DNA from: Planctomycetota bacterium
GTDB lineage: Bacteria > Planctomycetota > Planctomycetia > Planctomycetales > Planctomycetaceae
DNA: 21,671 bases
Direction of reading: 5' to 3'
Assembly (NCBI GenBank): GCA_024278285.1
Contig: JAJRTM010000111.1
Coordinates: 1 to 21,671, forward strand
Below, one piece after another: positions 8,210 to 15,407 of the stretch (the stretch's first letter is position 1; the number at the start of each line of letters is the position of its first letter). The position numbers were made by a program, and so were the translations under genes. The notes beneath the pieces are model-generated. The model saw nothing but the letters and a program-made list of their open reading frames with translations. It did no database searches and was not told where the DNA came from.

Positions 8210-8674
8210 ATGAGTCAGTCAACTATCGAAGCCATTCTCGCCAAGCGTGGCGATACATTACCCAGCCCTCCAGCAGCGGTTGGGTTTTATGTTCCGGTGT
8301 TGCGAACGGGCAACCTTGTTATGACCAGTGGGCAGCTTCCCGTTCTGGGGAAAGAGCTTGTTTTTACTGGAAAAGTGGGGAGTGAGGTCACAAAAGAAGA
8401 TGGTTACAACGCCGCAAGAATCTGCTGCTTAAATGCGTTGGCTCAAATAAAACATTGCCTGGGGAGTCTGGATGAAGTTCGCAGAGTTGTCCGCGTGGAA
8501 GGATTTGTACAGTCTGCTCCCGGATTCCACGACCAGGCTCACGTTCTCAACGGAGCTTCAGAGTTGTTAGTCGATTTGTTTGGAGAAGCGGGCAAGCATA
8601 CACGCTTTGCAGTTGGCACCAACGAGCTTCCCCTGAATGCAGCGGTTGAAGTTGCGATCTGGGTGGAAGTATAG
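8210..8674 (+). CDS. RidA/YjgF/UK114 family protein
   Basis: This is a 154-residue member of the RidA superfamily. RidA proper hydrolyses reactive enamine/imine intermediates made by PLP enzymes, protecting other enzymes in the cytoplasm; many relatives have untested roles. The family features are [11 protein letters not shown] (strand facing the active site), a central helix pair, RVEGFVQ and the C-terminal [19 protein letters not shown] with Arg132, which matches the substrate-carboxylate-binding arginine of RidA. The length fits the longer, about 150-residue subgroup rather than the 128-residue E. coli RidA type. The gene is monocistronic: repeat DNA lies upstream and an intrinsic terminator follows at 8746. 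It sits 94 bp after the end of the dispersed repeat, so that repeat may lie within or near its promoter region. Confidence 0.9.
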   Translation: MSQSTIEAILAKRGDTLPSPPAAVGFYVPVLRTGNLVMTSGQLPVLGKELVFTGKVGSEVTKEDGYNAARICCLNALAQIKHCLGSLDEVRRVVRVEGFVQSAPGFHDQAHVLNGASELLVDLFGEAGKHTRFAVGTNELPLNAAVEVAIWVEV

Positions 8675-8745
8675 CTGACAACAGGAGGGAGTCTCTGTTC
8701 CATCATCGACGTTGGTATTGATGACAGGAACTGCAATTAAAAAGA

Positions 8746-8769
8746 ACAGGGGACAATAACCCTGTTTTT
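8746..8769 (+). terminator. intrinsic terminator after ridA
   Basis: The hairpin ACAGGG (8746-8751), 8-base loop, CCCTGT (8760-8765) is followed by T residues to 8769 and then CCCTTTTC. Flanking A and T bases extend the stem. It lies 72 bp after the ridA stop, and the A-run on the other side could let it work in both directions. Confidence 0.65.
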
Positions 8770-8911
8770 CCCTTTTCAAAACTGTGCTTGCCCAAAACGA
8801 CTGGTAATTATTACAATTCCAGCCTGTGAAGAAATTGCAGCATTTCAGCTTTAGCGTGATTCGCTGAGTTGTTGCCGTTCTTCATACGAATTACATCAAT
8901 TTCACCTGCCG

Positions 8912-8917
8912 AAAGGA
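8912..8917 (+). promoter_or_regulatory. AAAGGA ribosome binding site fixing a GTG start
   Basis: AAAGGA ends 8 bases before the GTG at 8926. The upstream in-frame TTG at 8869 has no such site. The GTG is therefore the likely start of the DUF11-like gene. Confidence 0.65.
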
Positions 8918-8925
8918 ATCGTGCA

Positions 8926-10407
8926 GTGCAGTATTATCCCTATCCACCGGAATGGTTTAAGAAGACGTCTGTTGATCCGCTCACCGCCTGGGATGATTAC
9001 CGAGATTCGCTGATGTACTGGGCGGAAGATTGGTGGGATAATTTCTTTGAAGACGAATTGCGTTCCGTCTGGAAAATGACACTCTATGCAGGCAGTGCCG
9101 CGTTGATTCTGATGATTCTTCTGTTTCTGGAAACAAGAAGTTCTCCTCAACCAACAAAGTTAGCTTCACTGAAAAAAGAGACGATTCCGCAGAGCGAGAC
9201 TTCTGCACCTGTTTTCGAAGAAGTGATTAAGCCTGAAGTAGCCCCAAAAAAAAAGAAAGCTTTTGATCCCTTTGCTACATTTGTTCCAGAACCGGAAGAA
9301 GAGTCGTCGAGTCTCCCTCCCGCGCGACCATTCCCAATGCCAGAGCGAGAGTTTAATCCCCCTGCAAGCCAACCAGAGTTGTTTACTCATTCGGTTAAAA
9401 CAGATCTGCTTCCCAGTTACCAACATTCAGAAAAGTTTGTTTTATCGACAGCAAAAAGTCATTATCTTTCGCCTCGAAAAGAAACAGTTCTGCTGACGGA
9501 CGGCTGGCATCGCTTCAAGCCGGGCAGTCAATTCGAGTTATCGTCTCAGGAGTATATTTCATGGTTTGAAACCCCAGCCGCACAGCAGGTGAAGCAATCT
9601 GTAATTAAAATAGATGACGTAACGCCGTTGGGATCTCTTGAGCAGAGTTCTGCAGTGATTGTCTCTAAAAAAATGCCGAAAAATGTAACAGCCGGTGCAG
9701 AAGTGAATTATGAATTGGTCGTAAAAAATAGAAGCTCAGTCATCCAAAAAAATATTATCTTGGAGGAAGTCGTTTCCGATCACCATTGCGTGAACAATGT
9801 TGTCCCCGCTGCTTGCTCGCATGGGGAAACGCTTCGCTGGGTCATCGATACTCTCGCACCAGATGAAGAACGCCACTTCAAAATTACTTGTATTGCCTCT
9901 CGGAATAGTCCCGTTCTGCAAACTGAAACTCGCTTGCAACTCCATTATTCGCTGGCGTCAAAGACGATTGTTTTTGTGCCTGATGTTGTTGTTTCGCTCA
10001 CCCTGCCAGTTGCTGTTGATCAATCGGAAGAATTTTTGATTCAGATTGAAATTTCCAATCACAGTGAGCGAGTATTTGCTGAATCTGATCTCAAAATTGA
10101 ATTACTTCAGGGCGTTCTGGCAAACAAATCAAAAGAGTTAATTCGCAAAGTAAAAATTCCTGCACCGGGGAAATCAATTGTTCTGCCGATAACACTGACA
10201 GCAGCACAGGCTGGCACAGGCATCATCCAGGCAGAACTTGATCTGGAAGAAAGTTTGATGGTTCCGGTCACGGCTCGGACAACAATTCGACCGACTAAAG
10301 AATCGAAAGGGCCGAATTCACGAGATGCGTTGGTGAAGAAAGTTTTGCCACAACTGGCAAAAACAGCAGAGGATAAAGCATGGCGATCGATTCGTGTTAC
10401 TCCCTGA
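8926..10407 (+). CDS. single-pass membrane protein with DUF11-like domain
   Basis: This is a 493-residue protein from GTG 8926. An N-terminal aromatic, acidic stretch (YYPYPPEW, then a Trp/Asp-rich segment) of about 50 residues precedes one membrane helix (about 51-70, TLYAGSAALILMILLFLE). A long Pro/Glu/Lys-rich linker follows (about 72-180). From about residue 243 comes an Ig-like beta region beginning SKKMPKNVTAGAEVNYELVV, with KNRSS and LAPDEERHF phrases typical of DUF11 conserved-repeat domains. A second beta domain follows (about 330-460, VVVSLTLPVAVDQSEEFLIQ). The beta domains probably lie outside the membrane with the linker as a stalk; the topology is inferred. DUF11 proteins are common in planctomycete envelopes, but their function is unknown. 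The gene has no close partner and is followed by a 724 bp repeat-filled gap. Confidence 0.7.
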   Translation: MQYYPYPPEWFKKTSVDPLTAWDDYRDSLMYWAEDWWDNFFEDELRSVWKMTLYAGSAALILMILLFLETRSSPQPTKLASLKKETIPQSETSAPVFEEVIKPEVAPKKKKAFDPFATFVPEPEEESSSLPPARPFPMPEREFNPPASQPELFTHSVKTDLLPSYQHSEKFVLSTAKSHYLSPRKETVLLTDGWHRFKPGSQFELSSQEYISWFETPAAQQVKQSVIKIDDVTPLGSLEQSSAVIVSKKMPKNVTAGAEVNYELVVKNRSSVIQKNIILEEVVSDHHCVNNVVPAACSHGETLRWVIDTLAPDEERHFKITCIASRNSPVLQTETRLQLHYSLASKTIVFVPDVVVSLTLPVAVDQSEEFLIQIEISNHSERVFAESDLKIELLQGVLANKSKELIRKVKIPAPGKSIVLPITLTAAQAGTGIIQAELDLEESLMVPVTARTTIRPTKESKGPNSRDALVKKVLPQLAKTAEDKAWRSIRVTP

Positions 10408-10582
10408 GTCTCCACCACCAACAGGGAGAAAACAGTAACCAAATCACCGGGCGGTTCAGGTTCTTAGTACCTGAGCAACGAAATGTTGCACAAAAGTGGC
10501 AGGATGTTTTATAAGAATTGTTTTGAATCACAAATAAACAGAAATGAAATCATTCCATTACACCTTCATTTTTCAGTTTATC

Positions 10583-10747
10583 GTAGGATGGTGTGCTTGC
10601 ACCCATCTTCGCGTGCCCAGTTGCGTTCAATGAAAAATAGAGAGTAAAATTTGTTATTATCCTGCCATTGATTCACCGCCATGAGACTGATACAGCGTTA
10701 GATTTGAAAAAGTGGAAACCACATTTGATGGGTGCAAGCACGCTGTT
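10583..10747. repeat. hairpin-doublet repeat with GGTGCAAGCAC arms
   Basis: The arm at 10593-10607 (TGTGCTTGCACCCATC core) is the exact reverse complement of GATGGGTGCAAGCAC at 10727-10741. The outer 22 bp starting GTAGGATGG (10583-10604) also matches the reverse complement of 11022-11043 with two mismatches. The roughly 120 bp between the arms is A/T-rich with no gene. Before it, 10408-10582 shows only a weak hairpin near 10456-10474. Confidence 0.7.
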
Positions 10748-11022
10748 GTTTATACATAAGTATTTTCAGGCAAAGCTAAGTCATCAGTCCCGGAGGGACA
10801 GAGGCAAATAGCCCCGGATTTTAATCCGGGGTCGTCGCCCCAGTTAATAGGTAGTCCCGAAGGGACGATGGTCATGGTTATTTCGAGCCTCCATTGCTTG
10901 CACCAAAACAACAAGTTCCGTCGTCCCTACAGGACTTCATCTTCTTACAACCAATGCCTCAGGTTAAAACCTGGGGCTATTTGCCAATGTCCCTCCGGGA
11001 CAAAACTTATGTATAAACAACA
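10744..11022. repeat. 17 bp inverted repeat enclosing an inserted hairpin block
   Basis: TGTTGTTTATACATAAG (10744-10760) recurs as its exact reverse complement at 11006-11022. Together with the GGTGCAAGCAC arms outside it, this makes a mirror-image frame around the 10787-11001 block. It looks like nested or duplicated repeat units rather than a gene. Confidence 0.75.
10787..11001. repeat. compound palindrome block (GTCCCGGAGGGACA family)
   Basis: The outer arms 10787-10800 and 10988-11001 are perfect 14 bp reverse complements. The next 13 bp, 10803-10815 and 10973-10985, also pair perfectly. Inside are further hairpins: CCCCGGAT/ATCCGGGG (10812-10831), GTCCC-GAA-GGGAC (10854-10866), GTCC/GGAC (10923-10935) and CCTCAGGTT/AACCTGGGG (10957-10976). 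Such clustered palindromes are typical of REP-like intergenic repeats. No coding frame here is credible. Confidence 0.85.
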
Positions 11023-11038
11023 GGTGCAAGCACGCCAT

Positions 11039-11081
11039 CCTACTTTTTCCTAACGCCTACTACCTAACGCCTACTTTCCTG
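11039..11081. repeat. short repeat with 14 bp tandem CCTAACGCCTACT(A/T)
   Basis: Two adjacent 14 bp units (11049-11062 and 11063-11076) differ at one base. The whole 43 bp block, from CCTACTTTTT to TTTCCTG, is closely similar to 21089-21138 at the 3' end of the ribokinase gene, so it is a dispersed repeat. It begins within the last bases of the preceding hairpin element. Confidence 0.65.
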
Positions 11082-11131
11082 TTTGGTTCCGGCTTGCCCG
11101 AGTTAGGATCTTGCCAATGAAACATTAACGT

Positions 11132-12276
11132 ATGGGAATGAGTGAGCAAATCAAAGAGAAAATTATTCAGCGAGCGACAGAACTCGGATTTGATTTGTGT
11201 GGAATTGCTCCCGCAGTTACTGCTTTGGGTTTCCCTCATTTACAGGATTGGCTTTCGGCGGGATATGCTGGGCAGATGCAGTATATTCCGAATCGGGAGC
11301 AGGCATATAAAACCCTCAATCGGTTTTGCCTGCGGTCCGTTCAATCATCATGACAGCCACTTGTTATTCACAAACGGTTCCAGATAATTTATCGCAAGTT
11401 GGGCGCATCGCCAAGTATGCGCAAGGGGAGAGTGATTATCATGATGTTGTCAGGAAGATGCTCAAAAAACTTGCCGATTATCTGCACGAGCTTTCCCCCG
11501 GTTGTGTCACGCGAGCAGTTGTTGATACCGCACCTCTTTTAGAACGTGATTATGCAAGGCTTTCGGGTTTGGGGTGGTTCGGCAAAAATACGATGCTCAT
11601 TAACAAACGAAAAGGGAGTAATTTTTTTATCGGAGCCGTGCTTTGCGATTTGGACCTGCCGGCTGATCTTCCTTTTGAATCGTCTCATTGTGGAACCTGC
11701 ACCCGCTGTCTGGATGTTTGTCCGACCGATGCGTTTGTCAAAGAGCATGTACTCGATGCGAGACGATGTATTTCGTATTTTACGATTGAACAACGAGACG
11801 AACCGATTCCACTCGAATTTCGTCCCGGCATTCAAGACTGGATTTTCGGTTGCGATTTGTGCCAGGAAGTTTGCCCCTGGAATCGCCATGCTCCAGCGTG
11901 CAGGCAACCACAGTTGGTTGCGGCTTCAGATCAACTTCCCAGTGCAGCCGATTTTCTGGTTATGAATGACGAAGAATTTCGCGAGCGTTTCAAAAATTCG
12001 CCACTTTGGCGAACCGGGCGGATCGCGATGGCTCGAAATGCAGCTATTGTTCTCGGGAACAGCGGAAATTTCCGATACCTTGATATTCTGGAAAATTCTT
12101 TGCAGAATGAAAGCCAACTCATTCGCGGGGCAGCAATCTGGGCGGTGGGGCAGGTGGGGAATCAGTCTTCATGGGAGAAACTGCAAGATTTAACCGAAAG
12201 CGAAACCGATCAGGAAATCCTCGATGAAATCAGACTTGCTCAGGAAGAAATTACGAAACGCCTCCCCGGCGGGTGA
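11132..12276 (+). pseudogene. queG: epoxyqueuosine reductase QueG, broken by a one-base frameshift
   Basis: QueG is a cobalamin- and iron-sulfur-dependent enzyme that performs the last step of queuosine synthesis in tRNA, reducing epoxyqueuosine to queuosine in the cytoplasm. The N-terminal 64 codons (MSEQIKEKIIQRATELGFDL to YKTLNR) are in one frame. The rest (LPAVRSIIMTATCYS onward, about 317 codons) is in another, joined at CGGTTTTGCC (11321-11330), where one base is missing. Both halves are well conserved: VDTAPLLERDYARLSGLGWF (with the catalytic-Asp region), a first 4Fe-4S set CGTCTRCLDVCP, a second ending CDLCQEVCPW, and a HEAT-like C-terminus (IRGAAIWAVGQ). The joined length of about 381 fits the family. 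No other lesion is visible, so this is either a recent inactivation or a sequence error in a T-run. ATG 11132 or 11138 could start it. Confidence 0.85.
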
Positions 12277-12299
12277 ACATAAGAATCTATCTATTCAGT

Positions 12300-12327
12300 T
12301 TGACTCTACCTGAAGTCGCGCTAGAAT
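12300..12327 (+). promoter_or_regulatory. putative sigma-70-type promoter for the glycosyltransferase gene
   Basis: TTGACT (12300-12305) and TAGAAT (12322-12327) each match consensus at five of six bases and are 16 bp apart. They would give a leader of about 70 nt before ATG 12402. This is a motif match only; planctomycete promoters may differ. Confidence 0.4.
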
Positions 12328-12401
12328 ACAGCTCAGGATTCACCTGGTCTGCCTCCTATCGCTTAACGCAAAATACTTATTGCCATAAAGAAATAATATA
12401 G

Positions 12402-13151
12402 ATGTCAAACTGGATTGTAGCCCTTCCGATTTTCAACGAAGAGGTTCATGTTAATTCTGTTCTGGATGAGGTGCTTCGATACGCAACGGATGTTGTTGTC
12501 ATCGATGATGGTTCTACTGATCGAACGCCCGAAATTCTTCGGACAAGAAATGACGTGACTGTAATAACTCATCCCGATAATCGTGGATACGGAGCCGCTC
12601 TACAGACGGCGTTTGAATATGCGATTAAGCAAAACGCCGATGCGATTGTGACGATCGATTGTGACGGGCAACATCAACCACAAATTATTCCGCAACTTAT
12701 TGAACAACTTGATACGGAGGGGATTGAATTCGATATTGTTTCGGGAAGTCGTTATCTGGAAGAATTCGCAAGCGACAAGGCTGCCCCCGAAGATCGTCGG
12801 CGTATTAATGTCGAAATTACCAGGCAGCTAAATCAACTATTGAATCTTAATTTGACCGACACATTCTGCGGGTTCAAAGCTTATCGGGTTTCTGCTTTGA
12901 AAAAACTGCGAATTACCGAACCGGGATACGCAATGCCTTTACAACTTTGGATTCAAGCTGCTTGTGCGAAATTGAATATTGTGGAATTCCCGGTGCCTCG
13001 CATTTATCTGGAAGAAGAACGCTCGTTCGGCGGTTCTCTCGATGATGCAATCAAGCGGATGGCTCACTATCAGCAGGTGATCGCGAAGGCGTTTGAAGAA
13101 GTCTCTTCGGATTGTCCCGGTTTTTCCGCTCTTCAGAAAACAGGGGCTTAA
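12402..13151 (+). CDS. family 2 glycosyltransferase (DPM1-like)
   Basis: This is a 249-residue cytoplasmic GT-A fold enzyme related to dolichyl-phosphate mannose synthase and undecaprenyl-phosphate sugar transferases. It contains the nucleotide-sugar-binding start ALPIFNEE, VVVIDDGSTD (31-40), NRGYGAALQTAFEYA, the metal-binding DCDGQHQ (Asp86 and Asp88) and GSRYLEE. A later TDTFCGFKAYRVSAL corresponds to the acceptor side. There are no membrane helices, unlike the two-helix PgaC or GtrB types. Such enzymes move a sugar from a nucleotide donor to a lipid carrier or glycan; the donor cannot be told. The stop (13149-13151) is one base before the ATG of the next gene, so the two are very likely co-transcribed and translationally coupled. 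A putative promoter lies at 12300. Confidence 0.85.
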   Translation: MSNWIVALPIFNEEVHVNSVLDEVLRYATDVVVIDDGSTDRTPEILRTRNDVTVITHPDNRGYGAALQTAFEYAIKQNADAIVTIDCDGQHQPQIIPQLIEQLDTEGIEFDIVSGSRYLEEFASDKAAPEDRRRINVEITRQLNQLLNLNLTDTFCGFKAYRVSALKKLRITEPGYAMPLQLWIQAACAKLNIVEFPVPRIYLEEERSFGGSLDDAIKRMAHYQQVIAKAFEEVSSDCPGFSALQKTGA

Positions 13152-13152
13152 T

Positions 13153-14904
13153 ATGGTCTGCGAAGGCCAGACGCTCATCAACGAAAAAGGCTCCCCATCT
13201 CCTCGAAAACAACGAGCCTTATCGAAACAATCTTTAGTGGCTGACTCACAAAAATGTCAGCTCCCATCGCGACTGCGCGTTCCCCGCGGCCACGGCGATT
13301 TACTGATTCTACCGCCCGTTTCAGAAGTGAGTGATGCGGTTGCGAGAAATCGTGAACTGTTCAATCAGAACGAATCGCTGGCATCTCGTAGAAAAAAAAC
13401 TCGTCTGGAAGCTCTCGAAATTGCCAGGCAATATACGGCTTTAATATATCCGGAACAAATCTCCTGTCTTGAAGAAATGGAGGGAGAGCCGCCTCTTTTT
13501 CTGACCGGGCATCAACCTGAACTTTTTCATCCCGGCGTCTGGGTAAAAAATGTTCTTATCGATGAACTGGCAAAACAAAACAATGGAATTTCACTCAACG
13601 TCATTATCGATTCGGATGCCGTGAAATCGCACAGTATAAAAATTCCAGTCAAGCAGAATGAGGGGGTCGTTCAGAAAAGAATGGTGATTGATTATTGGCC
13701 CCCTGGAGTTCCGTGGTAAGAACTTCAAATGGTCGATAGCAAACTTTTTGAATCGTTTGCAGATCGAGTTGCCAAACAAGAAATGATGCGATCTGAAAAG
13801 AGCGTCACAAAAAAGTTTTGGCAAAATACTGTTTCTGAAGTGCAAAAAAACGGTTCGGTTGTTAATGGATTGGTAGCAGGCCGAGTCCATCTCGAACGGT
13901 CACTCGGCATCAATAACTATGAAGTGCCGATCAGTTGGTTAGCCAATTCAGCAGGTTACCGAGACTTCCTTGCAGAGCTGATACTCAACGCAAATCAATT
14001 GTTGGAAATCTACAATAACATTCTAGGAGAATACCGCAAACAGCATCACATAAAATCGACCATGCAACCGGTCCCCAATTTATTAAAGCAGGGCGGCTGG
14101 ATCGAATTACCAATTTGGGTTTGGAATAATAAAACAAAACACCGCAGGAGTCTTTTTGTTAAATCTGAAACTGGTAATATACTGTTGAGTGATCGAACCG
14201 GTTGGGAATCTCGTATTGATAATGCAACTGAAGCGGATCAGCAAACAACGGATTGCTTCCAACTTATTTCCAGCCATCTGCACCGATTACAAAAACAGGG
14301 ATCGCGATTCAGGACAAAAGCGTTAATGACAACTGCTTACCTGCGTCTATTTATTGCAGACTGGTTCATCCATGGCATCGGCGGTGCAAAATATGATGAA
14401 ATTACCGATTCCATTATTGCTGAATTCTGGGACATTCCCGCCCCTCAGTTCCAAGTGGCTACCGGGACACTCTGGATGCCGATGGCTAATCGACCATCTA
14501 AGCCGATTATAGGTTCCGCTCAATTAAAACAGCAACTTCGTTATGCAAAAGAGAACCCGGAAATATTACTCCCGAAAACAAACGTTAAGATGGTCAGTGA
14601 ATTGCTGGAATTAAAAAAGGAATTGATCAACCAAGATGAACAGGAACGTCTGGAAAGGTCAACTCATGAGAATTGGTTACCTCGGCGCAGGCAAAGCATT
14701 TACCGATATTCTGAATTCAAACGAATACGAGAGGCTTTGCTGAGATTGGAATTGGTAAGAAATAAATTGAAGGAACTGGAACGCGAGATTGAACAAACAA
14801 TACAAATTGAAAACGATTTACAGGCAACAAATGGTCGGGAATATCCCATTTGCTGCTACCCAATGGAAACGTTGCAAACCTTTGAAGAAAAAATCAGGGG
14901 ATAA
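13153..14904 (+). pseudogene. BshC-like protein of unknown function, split by an in-frame TAA
   Basis: Two open frames in the same phase, 13153-13719 and 13729-14904, are separated only by TAA-GAA-CTT-CAA. Reading through the stop gives one 583-residue protein: WPPGVPW-stop-ELQMVDSKLFESFADRV. The first part holds RLRVPRGHGDLLILPP, then FLTGHQPELFHPGVWVKNV and VIIDSDAVKSHSIKIP. The second part holds GRVHLERSLGINNYEVPISW, a LFIADWFIHGIGGAKYDEIT segment and a long C-terminal coiled coil. A GHQ-type turn followed by a Rossmann-like half and a late coiled coil recalls BshC (bacillithiol synthesis), but this is a weak, pattern-level inference. TAA is one change from GAA or CAA, so a nonsense mutation or sequence error is the simplest explanation. 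ATG 13153 directly follows the glycosyltransferase stop, with an AGGGG site just upstream. Confidence 0.65.
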
Positions 14905-14946
14905 ACCTCGGCGAGTGAAATGCTGTGACAAGTTAATATTTAAAGA

Positions 14947-15386
14947 TCTTCCCACATTTTAGTGGCTAAAAGATAAAAGAGCCACGGATTCACACGGATC
15001 AAACACAGATCAAAAAAAGTCATTCACGCAACAGAAGCATTTTCATGCCAGGTGAAGTTGAAAATTCTCTTTTTTCTTTGCGTCTTGCTGCCAATCCATT
15101 CCTCTTTTTCTATTGACGTATCGTCTATTTGTTTGACTAAAGTTTCTCGCAAAGGTAACAAAGAAGAGAGGATCATTTTCATTTCTTTTCTTCTGTCCCT
15201 GATATCGTCTTTGCCTCTTCAGGAGAATTGATCCGTGGAAATCCGTATTACTAACGGTAAAAGTTTGCGAACGGCTCGCAAATTATAGGAAAGTATCAAT
15301 TTGGTTACGGCGGTCAGAACAGACCAGCCGTGCTGGGTTCATCCGTGGCTGTAAAATGTTTCAGCCATTATAAAGTATCAAGAACC
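14947..15386 (+). repeat. dispersed long repeat, copy 2 (upstream of the M28 gene)
   Basis: This is the second copy of 7734-8116, in the same orientation. It keeps the uninterrupted GTTTGACTAAAG site where copy 1 has its 64 bp insertion, has about 30 more bases around 15073-15123, and carries its own 90 bp insertion (15247-15336). It ends 22 bp before the M28 start codon, so its right end forms the 5' region of that gene. With a short featureless stretch (14905-14946) it accounts for the 503 bp gap 14905-15407. Confidence 0.85.
15247..15336. repeat. 90 bp insertion with two hairpins inside repeat copy 2
   Basis: Copy 1 reads continuously from TTCGT to GTTCATCCG (8062-8074), while copy 2 has 90 extra bases at that point. 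The extra DNA contains the hairpins TTTGCGA-ACGGC-TCGCAAA (15264-15282) and ACGGCGGTC-AGAACA-GACC-A-GCCGT (15307-15331). I see no clear terminal inverted repeat or target duplication, so it looks like a REP-type insertion rather than a MITE. Confidence 0.6.
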
Positions 15387-15392
15387 AAATTT

Positions 15393-15397
15393 AAGGA
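15393..15397 (+). promoter_or_regulatory. AAGGA ribosome binding site fixing the M28 start
   Basis: AAGGA ends 10 bases before ATG 15408, and the signal peptide begins at that ATG. The open frame reaches up to 15330, but that extension is repeat DNA. Confidence 0.65.
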
Positions 15398-15407
15398 TCT
15401 AAATAAT

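Noticed and set aside
10456..10474. hairpin TCAGGT/ACCTGA as a terminator for the DUF11-like gene
   Set aside because: The stem is only 6 bp and no T-run follows it.
10868..11053. 61-codon open frame on the plus strand
   Set aside because: It is built from inverted-repeat DNA with no ribosome binding site; the peptide simply reads the hairpins.
10583..11081. possible CRISPR array
   Set aside because: The repeats are inverted and nested, not regularly spaced direct repeats, and no cas genes are present.
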